A DNA stretch of 64,000 nucleotides, taken from the NCBI RefSeq assembly GCF_910596095.1, contig NC_056544.1, positions 3,251,155 through 3,315,154 of the forward strand, written 5' to 3'. The position numbers and the translations under genes were made by a program. The notes under the pieces are model-generated. The model was not told where the DNA came from. It saw nothing but the letters and a program-made list of their open reading frames with translations, and made no database searches. This document shows, piece after piece, positions 10,996 to 24,900 of the stretch (the stretch's first letter is position 1; every line of letters begins with the position of its first letter). The DNA comes from Thunnus maccoyii. Taxonomy: Eukaryota > Chordata > Actinopteri > Scombriformes > Scombridae.

Positions 10996-13129
10996 AGAAT
11001 AAAACATTATCATTGTATGTTTCTGCAAACCACAGATATGTTGAATATCTATGTTTCAACACATGTAATATGTAGCATATTAACATTTCAACAATATGTA
11101 TTATATCAACATTTCTAAAGTGACATAGTTCACATGAGATCTATATGAGCTGGCTTTCTTATTAGGAGGAGGAGGGATCGGTGGATGGTTAGGAAGTTTG
11201 TTGGAAGAAAGTTGGAAATCATCAGAGAGCACGGTTTGAAACCACCTCGAAACCAATGCCCGCTTCCCATTTCAACCAACAAAATGGGTGTTTTTAGCGA
11301 GATGTCGGGACATTTGCAGCCATTTTTATTTTTATATATATTTGATCACTCCCTAACCCTAACCAAGTGGTTTTGTGCCTAAACCTAACCAGACCTTAAC
11401 CACATCGTTGTCACATCATAAAACATCATTATTCAACTGATAATGGCCAACATTGAAACGTAGACATTTAACGTATCCATTGTGCCAATGTTTTGTTCTG
11501 GTGATTGGGTTGCTTGTCCAAGAACACTTCCACATGTGGACAGGAGGAGTCAGGGATTGAACCACTGACCCATGCCTAAAATGACCCATGTTCACATATA
11601 CCATGAAAAGGTACATCCAGTGGCCGTGTGAATTATGACTCCTCTCTGTCAGGAACAAAGGCAGAAGTAGCATACCGCAAAACCTCAGACAGGCCAGAGT
11701 GGACAAAGCAAGCAACTTGGACATTGGAGACTGCTGCTTGCTTCTTGTTTCTATACTTTGTGCCAACTTTAGTTTCTTAACCAAGGTGACATTAATCAAT
11801 TAGTTCTCAACCAATATTTCTTTTAACCATGACTAACCTTCGCCAAGTAGTTTTTGAGCCTAAACCTAAACTGTTACCACTGCAGGAGAAAACAGTCATA
11901 AGATTCATTTTTCTGATGGAAATTTGTCAGGGTTTTATAGGGCACATTCTGTTGATAAATCAGAAAATGGTCATATCTGTCATTTTTGAAGGTGGTGACA
12001 AATGATTTGTTATTTAGTAGCTTTGAGGAGTTGTTGATTTCAGGTCATGAGCTGTATGGATTTGAATCGTGAAGCATGTTGCATTTCTGCCCACCTTCTA
12101 ATCAGAAACCTTCTAAACAAAAGTCAACAGGTCTTTTGCCTTTTGACAGCTTTTGACAGCACACCTGCTGTGACAACACTGATTGAGGTGACACGTGGCT
12201 TACTTGAATGTTTTAACCCATGAAGAGCAGTGCAACAGCAGATTGATTTTAATTAAAGAGATTTAAAAGTTCAGTCCCCTATGGGAATTTCTGGTCTCCA
12301 GTAGTGCTGTGGAGCAGCTGTTTTATGAATGGGTTCTTGTTTTGCCAATGGTTTCATACTGGAAGAGGACTGCAAGCTAGTAAACATGCATGTAAACACT
12401 GCATGGTTTAAAATACTTTTAAAAACAGCTTTGCAAATGTTTTATGGGGAGGGAAATGCATCCAACACATTTGTATTTATTATTTAATATAAAGTAAAAC
12501 ACTGAGACAGACATGAAGGATAAACTTGTTCTTGACCTTGACTCAGCCTTGCCTTGTAGAGGATTTAGACTTTAGACTTTGCCCACATAATTACACCATG
12601 TACTGTAATCTATAGCAGTACTTTCATATAGAAAACTAAATCTGTTTCAATATATTTAATAATTGTCCCAGAACTGCCCAGTAGATTACACCATGTTTTT
12701 TATTTACTATAAAGAGTTAAGAGCAGATTGTCGCCAGATTAAACCCCAAGTCATTACATCAACAGTCTAGTTCGGTGGCAGTTCAATAATGATTTTGTAT
12801 CTGAAGGTCAGATCTGGGTTTTGCTCCCCATAGTGACGACAAAGCTACCACTCATCTCTCTCTTTCTCTGTCTGCCTCTCTTCCTGTTCATCTGTCTGTC
12901 TGCATCACTCTCTCTAAGCTGCAGTCCTTATCCAGGGTGGCTGGTACCCAAGCAGAGTCCTTTGTCATGTGTGTGTGTTTGGTCTGTTCAGCCAGATGTG
13001 ATGTGGTGCGCAGCCGCTGGGATCTTACCTCAGCCCACCTCCATCACTTCCTCTGTCTCTCTGTCCTTCTCACACACACACACACAGACACACACACAGA
13101 TGACATAACAGTCTGTCAGTCAGTCTATA

Positions 13130-13395
13130 TACATATATATGGATCAGAGACGTGGACATTGATGGAGGAAGTAAAAAGAAGGATAAATGCATTTGAGATA
13201 TGGTGCTACAGTAGAATGCTCAAAATCAGCTGGAGAAGATTTATGTCAAATGATATGGTTGTGCATCTGGTGGGAGAAGACTCGTATTTTAGGAAGAAGA
13301 TTGCAGGGAGAAAGTTTGCGGGGCGCATTCTGAGAGGGTCCAATGGAGGGCTGATGACGAGGGTTTTGGAAGGGATGATTGAAGGGAAATGAAGA
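13130..13395 (+). mobile_element. Non-LTR retrotransposon remnant (end of reverse transcriptase ORF)
   Basis: The plus-strand frame encodes YGSETWTL, then RRINAFEIWCYSRMLKISW, and ends near LEGMIEGK. That order is typical of the C-terminal part of LINE ORF2 proteins, after the catalytic fingers and palm. Only about 85 residues remain, with no catalytic motif, so this is a dead 5'-truncated fragment. The LINE clade cannot be named from this piece. Confidence 0.7.
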
Positions 13396-14748
13396 GTGGG
13401 AAGACAACACATAATGTGACTTGATGACATAAAGAGATGGAGAGGAGAAAAAGATATGAATAACTCAAGAGAAAGGCTGAGAAGAGAAACAGTTGGAGGA
13501 CCTTGAAAATCAACCTTCAGTATTATTAATAAATGGTATTACTGTTGTAAGGAAGGAGGTAGGTGTAGAGAGGGTGGAGAGAGAGGTAGAGAGGGGGTGA
13601 AAGAAGATGCTAAAAGAAGAATTTGCTCAGTTATAACTTTGGTCTGATACAGCGAGAAATCATTAATGTTTTGTTTAGCCTGCAACCTTGTAGCAGTTTG
13701 TTCACTCCAGTCCAGCAACTAAATCAATTACTCATTCACATAAATATATCAGACATTTGCAACTGAAATGTGAATTGATCCACCAGCACTGTAGGTGATG
13801 TGAAAAAGAGGGCAGGGGGGGTCAAAATGGAAAATAAAATGGAAGTTGGATAAATATAGAAAAGACTGGAGGCATTTAAACTGCAAATAAATCTCCATTT
13901 ACAGTAACACTGACTCATTTTGAGTTTTCTAACCAGAGATATAAAAGCCCAAGAAGAGTCAGAGGACACCAGAAATGACTCAGGGCAACGACAAATTAAG
14001 AGTTTTTGGTCCTGCACACGTGTCATTATGGTGTCATGGTGTGCAAGAACTTTGTTAAGTTTAAACATGATTGTGTCATCTAAAAACTAAAAAGTGAGTG
14101 TTTTACAGCCTTTGACATACTTTAAATGCAGACTTGTTAGACACAAGTCCTACTTTTATTTTCTCAAAATGAACAGATTTGTGAATTGTTTCAAGGAAAC
14201 TAATGTTCCAGCACTCAACAAGAGACAAAATATATAGTAAATGTAACACTTGACTACATGATTCATTTTGTTTTTTTATTACATTGTAAAACACAGAGAT
14301 TGTGCTTTTATACTGAGACTATTTGCCAAGCAGCCAAATTGACTTGCTGTCCAGACAATGGCACACTGTGGGCTATGAGCAAAATAGCTCAAAAACTGAC
14401 ACATCGATACTAACTGAAAGCATGCCAAATTTAATGGGATAGATAACCACGTATCCACATGCCTCCACATTCTATGGGATGTCTTATTGCATTTGTGAAG
14501 TGCAATAACACATTTTTTCTGGCTTTAATGTGCAGCAAAACAGACTAGTTTTATTTCTAAGCCTGAAATTTGACACTCCTTTAAACTATGTTGTTTTAAA
14601 TGGCTGTTCTCAGGAACTAATTCACGTTGTTGCATTCAAAGTGAATCAAATTGTGAGGTCACCATAACGCATCCAATCAAACCGTGAATTTAGTGAAACA
14701 TACATCCCTACAGGCCTAGCCTACTTGTAACGATGGTTACAATGCAGC

Positions 14749-14750
<2 letters not shown>

Positions 14751-14810
<60 letters not shown>

Positions 14811-14828
14811 GAGAGAGAGGAGAGGGAT

Positions 14829-14895
<67 letters not shown>

Positions 14896-14978
14896 GAGAG
14901 AGAAGGGCAGAGAGAGAGGAGAGGGATGAGAGAGAGAGAGAGAGAGAGAGAGAAGGATACAGTAGAGAGAGAGGGATG

Positions 14979-15057
<79 letters not shown>
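14751..15057. repeat. Long (GA)n microsatellite
   Basis: About 307 bases of GA repeats with scattered GG, AA and GAT interruptions. Frames on both strands remain open only because of the dinucleotide repeat. It lies about 160 bases upstream of the CpG-rich candidate first exon. Confidence 0.95.
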
Positions 15058-15059
<2 letters not shown>

Positions 15060-15189
15060 TACAATAGTCTGCCAATACAGATTTATCTCTTCTGCTCTAA
15101 TTCACCGGCAACATTATAGCACAGGTCGATATCCATCCTCTCTCTCTCTGCCTCTCCCCTCTCACTCTCTACCTCTCTCCACATCACAC

Positions 15190-15620
15190 ACATACACGCG
15201 CAGCAGCCGTCAGCTCATATATGCGTCCCTCCTCGCGCCAGCGGGTGGCCGCCTGGCTGCTCGCGCTGCCGTTGGGGAGAGGTGGAGAGGAATGCGCGCG
15301 CCGCGGCCGCCTGGAGATGATCTCGTTTTGGCTGCTGTGCTGGAAGCTGTTGGTAGGTAAAGAAACAAATCAACGACATACGTCAACAACGTCTTTATAA
15401 CAAACAACAACACTGTTCACGGGGCGTACGGCCTCCTCCTCGTGCGGTGGAGATTTGGGGGACGATTTTGGCGGCCACCACGTAGCCTATGCGCGAGGTC
15501 TATGCGCGAGGTTTTGGCGTAGCTTCAGCTACCATGAAAGCCCGGGTTTCTTGGCTTCTGTGTTTGCGCTTATCTGTCACGATTTTGGTGCTTCGCCCGA
15601 TTTTAGGATGCTGCCTTATA
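15190..15620 (+). promoter_or_regulatory. CpG-rich promoter region of the MISP/AKAP2-like gene
   Basis: GC content and CpG density jump here compared with the AT-rich surroundings (for example GCGCGCGCCGCGGCCGC near 15293-15310), and remain high to about 15600. A GT donor after 15352 leads in phase to the next coding exon. Together these suggest the main promoter and first exon. No clear TATA box was seen. Confidence 0.5.
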
Positions 15621-15883
15621 TAACACAGTTGGCTCTCATCTCATAGAGTATAATACTGTTGCAGAACAGAATATTATCATTAAAATGCAACTTTCTTGGA
15701 TGATGATGGATAGAATAGACCAGACTGGAATGGAACAGATAGTTGGCTGTATAGAACATTAACTAGAATACAATAGAATACATCAGTGAATTGTTGAATG
15801 CTTAGTGATGAAGCGTCATGCCTTCACTTCTTCTCATCTTTGATGGAACACATTATGCTTAAAGCTGTTCTGTAATCCTCTCA

Positions 15884-15924
<41 letters not shown>

Positions 15925-18900
15925 CTGAGGTGTTTGATGAAATGATGCTGTCTCCAGCTGTTGAGGGGCAAACACAGGCTTGAGACTCAAATTGAATTCA
16001 CTTTGCAGACAATTTTGAAGAGAGCAGCTTTCATATTATTCAAAATATACAGCAGCCTGTTTCTTCTTGTTTTGGATTTCAAAGGAAAGTTTTGCGAGAT
16101 GACAGAGGTTAGAGGTCCACCAATAATCCAAAAGGTCGCCGGTTCAAATCCAGGCAGGCAGTGATCGGGACTGTGGATTAGAGCTGAGAGCTGCTGCACG
16201 ACTAATAACTCTTCAATCCGTCCCCATATGTTGGGAATACTGAGAATATCTGAATGCTTGCTGTGTTGAGAATAAATTGATTGAATAAGCAACTATACAT
16301 TATAAGTGAATGACCGCTGTATATGTGGAACCTGCATATGTATGTTTCATGTTTAGATTTCCTGCGGCTGTACATGTAAATGGTGCAATATATAAGAATC
16401 AGAAGTTCCTTCTCATTAATGACACTAGTGGCCATTAAGTGAGCTGCAGTCAGCATCCTGTTCCTCAAACTCGTGTGTGTGCTTGCACTCTGTCAGCGCA
16501 AGCGAGCAGCAGCACTAACATTAGCCAGCTAAAACCACAATAGCACAATATATTTTACATTTGCAGTAATATTAGCTTACCTGTCTAATAGGAAGACAGC
16601 TGGTTTGTGGTCAGACGTTTGCAGACTCCATTTCTAAGCTAACGTTAGCTAGCGTTGCACCCGGTTGGTGCTGCAAGCTACTTGGGAACATGCATAAATG
16701 TCACATCTTTTGGATTTTCCCAGTAAAACTGTCCTGAGTTCTTTACATAGAAATCAGTCCACAGGCTGTTATAGGCAAGCGAAAAAGTCGGGGAAGGTCT
16801 CCTTTTATTATGTCTTCACATTCTGTTGATAGTTTTAGTTGTAGTTTAAACTAAAAATTTTACATAATTCTTACATATTGCACCTTTAAAATAACATTCA
16901 AAATCAGGTGGTACCAAGATGCTCGAAAAAGCTGAAAAATCATTGACTGTTATGCAGTTTGTTATAAGTGAGAATGAAAAAAAAAACAGCAACTACAAGT
17001 ATACATCTTGTAATTCAAGGTTATATGAGAGGGAGACAGATGTTGACAGCTGTTAGGCGACAGTTGTTGTGCAGTCTAGCATAACTAAATGTAATCTGAG
17101 CCAATGCTCATTGGGGTATTTCTTCATTTGTTCCTAACTGGTATGGACAGATGACCAGATAAACTAATCATGGGCTGGGATGAGATTTGTTTTGACTGCA
17201 CCACACTTCCAAAATCTCCCTCCCCTGTCTCCCTGCCAGGATAGAGATTTTAGAGTAATTTAAGGTTAGAGCAGCAAAACTGTCCAATAAGCCTTTCCTA
17301 CAAAGAACATTCTCTCTTCTCAAACACAGGCGTAACTAGTTGCATTCCATTTAGGTGTGGCAGTCCCAGTGCTTTTGCTCATGCTTGATTGTGCATGCTG
17401 GATCACAGTTATGGCTTACTAGCACACCAAAATAGCACAGAGCCAACATTAATGCCGTTACTTACACCTGAGTTTTTCCTGCTATGACAAGTCAAAATGC
17501 CTGCTATGAGAAACAAGCTCTGTGGGCATCAGTGTGGCTGCTGTTATAGCTTTGAATTCAGCAAAAAAAGAATGATGCCCTTGTCTTTTGAGATCAGTTT
17601 TTGCTGTGAGATTAAAATCTGGAAAACACCCAATGCAAATTGATTGAGCCCGGCAGATGTGTGTTGTAACAGTCAACAAGTTAAGGCAGTGTCACATCAA
17701 AGTTCATTTCCCATTCATTTTATTAAGGAAGGGAGCGAGACACGTTCAATTCCAGTCATTAATTGATCCCGCCTTGTTCACCTTACACTGAGTTCAGTCT
17801 GATTGAACTTTAACATATGAAATCCCGAGACTCACTGATGTTGATCCAGTTGATGGGAGGGTGGTATTGACTGTTTCTATCCATATTTACATAACTGTGT
17901 GATGAAATAAGCTGGAGAGTGTGAGGGAGGCTGCATGGATGATTGTGAATGGTCACTGACAGGATGGCCACAACAAAGGCTGTCTCTGAAATCACTCCCT
18001 ATTAGCTTTGTAGTGCACTACATTTAACTTACACCTTTTTACTTGAGTGTCCTGATTCTCAGAAAAAAAGTGTATGCACTATTAAGTGCCCATAAACATT
18101 TCTATAATTGAATAAAAAAGTAGTGTGCATTGCATGTGTATAGCTTTTTGCTAGCAATGATGATTCAAAATCTCAATTTACCGCTGTGTTATTTATGGAA
18201 AAGGGATTGAGTGGACAAGGGAGTGATTTCGGATACAGCTGTAGTCTTTTATCAAAGTGCATCATTTTGCTAGTCTGCTAGCCACGCTAGCTCCATAGCA
18301 TACATACATATTTTACTGCACCACATGCTTTTTGCCATAGAGCGCAAGAAAACTTGCCTTGTTAATTGCAGTTTGATGAGGCAGACTGTTTATGTTGACT
18401 CACTGCCTCTCAAAACTCCTCAACTGTCAACAACTGTGTAAATGAGGCATAATGAGACTGTCCCCACCAAAATACATCAGCGTCAATCATTTGTTCATGC
18501 TCTCGAAACAACCTATGCACATTTACATATACGCACATAACTTTGTGTATCAGCTACAGTAACGAAGGCGTAGTGAGAACATACAGAAAGACAACATCTC
18601 AAGAGCAGAAGGCTCAAACATCACACTATTTTATGCTTCTGCTCAAGATGAAACAATCCTGTGACACATTTTGTTTCCCATCAGTTTGTAGTTTTAAAAG
18701 CCAGTCGGGCTCTTCATAAAAAATGCATCACTCAGTTTCTACATGGAAGCTGTAAAAACTGTGCATGGAGGAAGACGTTGGCATGTTCTAGGTGCTTTGG
18801 CAGTCATTCAGTGTTTCTGTTGACACAAATGTGTGTGTCAGTGATGCAGAAGCATTACTAATCTTTTCACAAATGTTCTAATTTTGTCCTCCGAGGCTGG

Positions 18901-21900
18901 AGTGCATTATACAATCACTTTATGCTTGTGTTTGTATGATTTTTAGGTTAGTAATCATCATACTTCCATATGGACCAAAACTTCATATACATCTTGTCAC
19001 ATCAATATGAATATCATGCGACTCAAGAAGTGCAACGTATTCAGCAAAGTCTGAGAACTGTTTCTTCGATGTGAAATGAGTGTCTCATCAAACATTGCGA
19101 CTTCACTGAAAGAGATCTGACTTCAGCAGCTTGCCTCCCTCTGCATCTATACTTAGTGTTCCCATAGCAACACCTCCCGTCTGTCACCAGCACATGCCTG
19201 GAACGACAGACCATAATAATCTGCTAACCCACTCACAGCCAACGCAGTATCACCATGGTAACAATATGAAGGCTTGAGTTTAGCCCTTCAAACATTTATA
19301 GGGAATAAACGATGTTGATGAGAGTGGTGAGACTGAACTAAACATTTAATTTGCAGGCTGGGAAATAAAAAAAGGTGAACGACACTAAGATTCTCCGTAG
19401 AGCTGTGAGGTAACTGCAGAGTTGGTAATAATCGTCTGTGAGTATATCACTATGAGCAGCCCCTTTCACATAGTTATACATCTACAAATGTATACATATA
19501 CAAAAGTGCCCCTTTATGTGAAATTCTAAGTCAGAATTTTGATTTTCTAACTCAAATGTATGGGATTAGAAGCCAAATTTATCAGATACCAAGTCAAAGT
19601 GTTGACTTTCTTAGTCAAAATCTTGATTTGCTTACTAAAAAGTATGAAAAGTTTGTATACTAACTCCTAATCATCAGATGATAAATCAAAATTTCTATGT
19701 TTCAAGTCAAAATTACAAGATAGTCAAAATGTTGGCTATTTTAGGTATTTGGCTGGCAATTTTCAATATTTTTCTTATTGTCAAATTTCATGTGCAGAGC
19801 CAAACCAACTATGAACTCATCCTGCTTACAAGTATTGTGTGAGTATTCAAAGTCCGATATATCATATTCCTCTGTGCTGTAGAACTCCGTTGTTGTCCAA
19901 AAACTGTTAAAAACACATAAATGAGCCACTTCTGCACTGGGCGATGTGTTGCTTGGTCCCTGAGGACAGTGGTTATTGTAGTTTGCTTAGACGAGAAGAG
20001 AGAAAGAGTTAAAATAGTTAGTTTGTTGTGCTACATAAACACAACCTCTTAACTTTGTTTGTTCTTTGCAAAATTTATATTAAAGTACATATTCTCATAA
20101 TATTTACAATATTATGTGATAATATTTGGGAAAACAGCCTCAATTCAAGGTCCCTTTTTTGCATGATCCAGAGCTTTTGACCTTATCATAAAGTCTTAAT
20201 CAGCAGATCAGAATCAGCTTCAAACTTTCCTTTATTTTGAGCTCTTTTAGGACTTATTGTCTATATTTATATTCCAATAATGACAGTTTTAACATTTACA
20301 GTTCCTTGACAACTGGGCAAAGCTCATGATTAACTGATGTCATAATTAGAAGTGATATGGTCAAAAGCTCTGGAAGAAATGCTTAAGTGGACCTTGAGTT
20401 AAGATTGTTTTGTCAGCTACTGTTCTTAGGTCAAGAATTAACTGTCAAGCTCAATATGAGATGTTCATTTTGAGTTAGTATGTAATCATTTTGATTCAAA
20501 AAGTCAAGTTTTTTTTTTATTTTTGTCATCCATCTTTTTTTTTTCCTGGCAGGAATATACTTCCATACACAATGTTTAAAATGTATTAGTAATCAGGTTA
20601 TAATTAAGTGTATGTTTCCACAGAGAGCCACAGCTGGGCTGAGGAGGACAACAGCTGAGCTAACGGACGGTAACCAAGACAACGGTAGCTCCAGCAACAA
20701 TAACCCTGTCGACGACTCTCCTACTCCTACGCAGCCAGCAGATCCAGTTACCATGGAGATCAGCTCATCACCACTGCCAACAGACCTAGAAAGAGATAAC
20801 TTAGTTAGCTGCCTCAGCCAGGAATTAGAAGAACTCCATTACCCAGAAGTCCATGGGGTGCATCAGTCAATCAGTGACAAGCTGGAGGAAATAGAGGCTG
20901 CCGAGGGAGAAAATGGAAAAAGAGATGAAGATGAGTGTGACTATCTTGTTTTTGAGATAGGACGGCAGAAGAAAGGAGAGGAAGGAGGTGAAAGTGAAGG
21001 AGGACAAGACACAGAGAGAGGAGGTGAGGAGGGAGAAGAGGGAGAGAGAGGAGAAACAGATGGAGGAGATGAGGGGAGAGAAAAAGTAGAGGGAGAAGAT
21101 GGAACTAGAGGTGAAACAGAAGGAGAGGATAAGGGGAGAGGAGAAACTGAGGGCAAAGATGGAGGGACAAGAGAAATAGAGGGAGAAGATGGAGGGAGTG
21201 GAGAAAAATTAGGAGAAGATAAGGGGAACAGAGACACAAAAGGAGAGGATGGATGGAGAGAAGAGATGGTGGGAGAGATGAGAGACAATGCTCTGTCAGA
21301 ACTCCTCTTCATCTCTAACAGTGCACTGTGTCCTCCATCGTCAGAGCCCCGTGTTTTCAACTCAGATCCTTCAGAGCAGCCTGCAGCCACCATGTTGATG
21401 GAGGCCTGGGGTCACGACCTCGGCAACAGAGATGACCTAAGCGACGGTCACCTTAGCGACTGCCTCCAAGCAGAGCTGGCCATCGTCTACTCGGACAGCG
21501 ACGCCGGGGAGGATCAATGGGCAGCCTTCGCACAATGTGAAGTCACCAACCAGGAGGAAGCCAGCGGTAGAATTCAGGATGGCATCTGTGATGGAGAGAG
21601 CAAGGAAGAGGAGAGAGGAGGAGAAGATGAGGAGAGAAGGGAGGAAGAGGATGAGACAGAGTTCACAGAGATAGGGACAGAAGAGCAGAGAGAGGAAGAG
21701 CAGGAGAAGAGGAGTGGAGGTAGGAATGATGATGAGGAGCAGATGAGGTCGAGGAGAGATCTTTTCCTGCGATCTCCTTCTGCCAGCTCTACAGCCAGCT
21801 CCTTGGACCCCGACAAGAGGGTAAGACTCAGGTTCTCATTAAACATTTCAAGAAGTAACTTTACATTTTATATTTCCCAACAGTAAATTAAAGGCAGATT

Positions 21901-24900
21901 TTATACCACCTGCTTTTTATGCCCAGCCCAGAAGCCTAGGAATAATGTTCTTTACATCAGTTTATGTTCAATGCGCAAATAATTCAATGCAGTTCATTTT
22001 ATTTTACCAGGATAATCCATTCGGTGTTGTCACTGATGTGTGACCATTACGGGCAGATGGTGGAGCTCACCTAGTCAGATCTGCTGTCTTTGAGTGTAGT
22101 CACAGTTTTGAAGTCAACTGTCAATACACTAGAAAACAGTGTGTTCTTTATGTAGAGGGAGACTCTCAACAGACTGCTATGACCTGCAAGGTGAGGGTCA
22201 GTTGGGATAGTCTTGTTAGCTTGTCTACTTGTACTGTAGAAGTAGGGACACAGTGAAGAAGTACATAATACAACTGTCCCAGAAAGGAAAAGGAAAAGTT
22301 AGTAAAACAAACACAAAACTGCAGTAAAGCTAGCAAGTAAGTTCTTGCAACAACATTTACATTAGCTTGCAAGCGGTAGTGCTAGCTTGCACATTTATAT
22401 ACACACACCCCCAGCCTTTACCTGAGGTCGAAATGCTGTCATGTTGAATTAAAGACCAATGGGATCATTTTAGCAGTATTTTTTATTTAAAGCTTTACAC
22501 TAGCAGCAAATCTTAGCAAGTTTCCAACCAAATGAAGATGCTACAGTTGTTTGAATATGAGGCCGTCACATCCATGATGACTGATGATGATATAGACACC
22601 ACACCTGCATACAGTTGTCTTGTTCTAGCATTTTTAAATCACAGGTAAATATTAGGACTGCCCCTTGAAACTTGATGATTAAGAAAATTAGAGACCCCAG
22701 TGAAAATGTCAAGTAACCATTCTTTAATTTGCCTTGAAATCATGTGTTTTTGGTTTAACGCTGCTAAGTTTCACAAGTCTGGCCTCATATCAAAGATAGT
22801 CTAATTATCAGTTATTGATGGCCAAAATGCCCAAAAATGATTTTTCTATGGTAGGTTTCTTGAAATGTATGTTATCTCTGGGAGAGTGAAAACTCTTCTT
22901 CATATTTATTGTGATGCTAAAACTAATCCTGAGCTCAATCTGTTCTGTTAGGTTCCTGTAGATTTCTGTATCCAACAGGACACCCACAGTGAAAATGTCT
23001 CCACTGAGCATCTGGACTTCCTGCTGGCCCGCCAGCAGTGGAAGAAGATGGAGGACGAGGTCAAAGGTCAGCCTATACCCAAACCGGGGCTCAGAACTCA
23101 GGGGAGCTTCCAGGGCACCCATACTTCACTGTACCCCCCTACTCGCAGCCCGCGACTCAAACACAGGTAGGACACATACTGCAGGTACTGTTGCTTTCCC
23201 TTTGTCACATCTTGTCAACACCAGCTGCCAAGAGAGCTTGTGCAACATTTTAATGACATAACTCTTGCGTCTCGTTGGCTTTTAGTTTGAGCTCATCTTA
23301 ATTTGAGCTGTGTTTACTCCTGTTCTGTCAAAGAGAAATCCATGCCCCTGTGCCCAGGGAGCCCCCTCTATCTTCCACCCTGTCCCCCAGTTCAGAAGAC
23401 TCGGGCCTTGATGACTTGTCATACCGCAGCCCCCTAGAGGACCCAGAGAGCGCTGTTGAGAGAGAGATCCGGCTGACTCTGGAGAGAGAGGAACGGCACC
23501 GCAGGGAGAGGGGTATAATTTCACATGGCTTGACTATACCCAGGTAAGAACAGAATAAACATACAGTGCTCTTACTATGCTACTGTCATTGTCAGTGGAC
23601 TTCTTTTTAAAACCATAAGTAGTTCTTCAGGCTTGTCTTCAGATCCTTGTTTAGCAGTATAGTCTTTGTGGTAGATCTGTAGTCAAGACCATTTTTTTTC
23701 ACCTGGGGGCAGCAGAACAAGTTGTAAACACAACTTTGATATATTATCACCTAAGAAAATTTCTTATGACGAATGTGTTAGCAGACAGATTCCTATTTAC
23801 ACATTCAGCAGGGACAGAGCAACATTAGCATTCATTTGGAGTTGTGTTTCTGGTCACCTGAGGAAAAAAATCAATATTCACTGGTTTTAGCTCTGCTTTG
23901 GTCTCCACCAACTCCTGAGAAAAATATCTGGCTCTTTATCAGCACTATGTTCACAAGCTATATGCTAACTTTGCCTGTTGTCTGTCTGGTGCTGGGCAGG
24001 TAACATACAGTGGGGCTAGAACTTTTTCTCTGAAAACAGTTTGCAGATTTTAGAGCAAAGTTTGAAGGCCATAAAACCAAGACAATTGGCTAAAAGAGGC
24101 TGAAACACTCCATAGAGCTGAGAGGAACTGTGATAATTGGGTTGGGTTCATCCTTTCATTCACCTTTCATTTGATCCATTGTTAACATAAGTTTTTTTCT
24201 TTTAGTGCAGCTTTAAAAATATTGAATAACACATCCAAATATCCAAAATAGGATCAGCATTCAAAAAGCTCCACATTGTTTTGCTCTATTGTGAGCCATA
24301 AAATTGTTTCAGACTTGTTGATTGTGACTTTTCTGTTTTCAGACCATCCACCCTGCAGACAGGGCGATCTCCACCCCGACCTCCAGCCTGCCGCACCCCT
24401 ACTTTGTCCATCTCTCCATCCCCGTCCTGCTCCTCTTCCCTTCCCCGATCTGTCTACCATGAAATGACAGCCAATAATGTCATCATCCTGGAACCTGACT
24501 CCTCCAGCTCTGCCTCCAGGAACCGTCTCCTGTCCTCCGCCATTGGCGGCCTCTCCGATTGGCCGACAAGTCTGGATGCCATGCCCTCCGCCAATGTCAT
24601 TGTTGTGGAAACCTCCAATCTGATTATTCGCAGCGCTTCCGAGTTCTGCCTAAGCTCCGCCCCTGTGTCCATGGAAACGCAGGAGAGTACTTTCTCATCC
24701 AATCCGTTTTTTAAGCTGCGCTCCCTCAGCAGCCAGTCACTGGTGGAGCAGGAGATCCGCATGGTAAGGCAGAGGGAGGAGGAGTGGAGGAGACAGAGGG
24801 AGGAAATGTGGAGGAGGAGGAGAGAGGAGGAATGGAGACGGGGGAGAGAGAGGTACGACACTGTTCTGGTGTCTCCGGGCCTGAACGATAACATCAGTTA

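Larger units (their letters stand above)
8406..14745. other. Intergenic or first-intron DNA with repeat remnants
   Basis: No coding exon recognised in 6.3 kb. It holds a (GT)n at about 9763-9791, a poly(A) run near 9588-9605, a SINE tail at 10858-10995, a block of CTAACC-like repeats at 11350-11400, a LINE remnant at 13130-13395 and several short CT or CA runs. The open frames through the microsatellites are artefacts of the repeats. Confidence 0.55.
15357..20623. other. Large first intron of the MISP/AKAP2-like gene
   Basis: No coding exon seen. It holds a (CA)n at about 15884-15921, a SINE remnant near 16105-16290, an inverted-repeat element at about 20137-20405, and otherwise AT-rich unique DNA. 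Confidence 0.6.

Noticed and set aside
11350-11405. ccctaaccctaacc as a possible interstitial telomere
   Set aside because: Vertebrate telomere repeat is CCCTAA, but only about two perfect units occur, embedded in a diverged CTAAACC-rich repeat. It is too short to support a telomere relic.
14708-15119. Long open frames of alternating Ser-Leu or Arg-Glu on both strands
   Set aside because: They are translations of a (GA)n microsatellite, which has no stop codons in any frame. There is no start context, splice support or complexity.
20941-21393. 150-residue minus-strand open frame rich in Ser and Pro
   Set aside because: It is the mirror of the acidic purine-rich coding repeat on the plus strand. 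The plus strand has family signatures and consistent splice phases.
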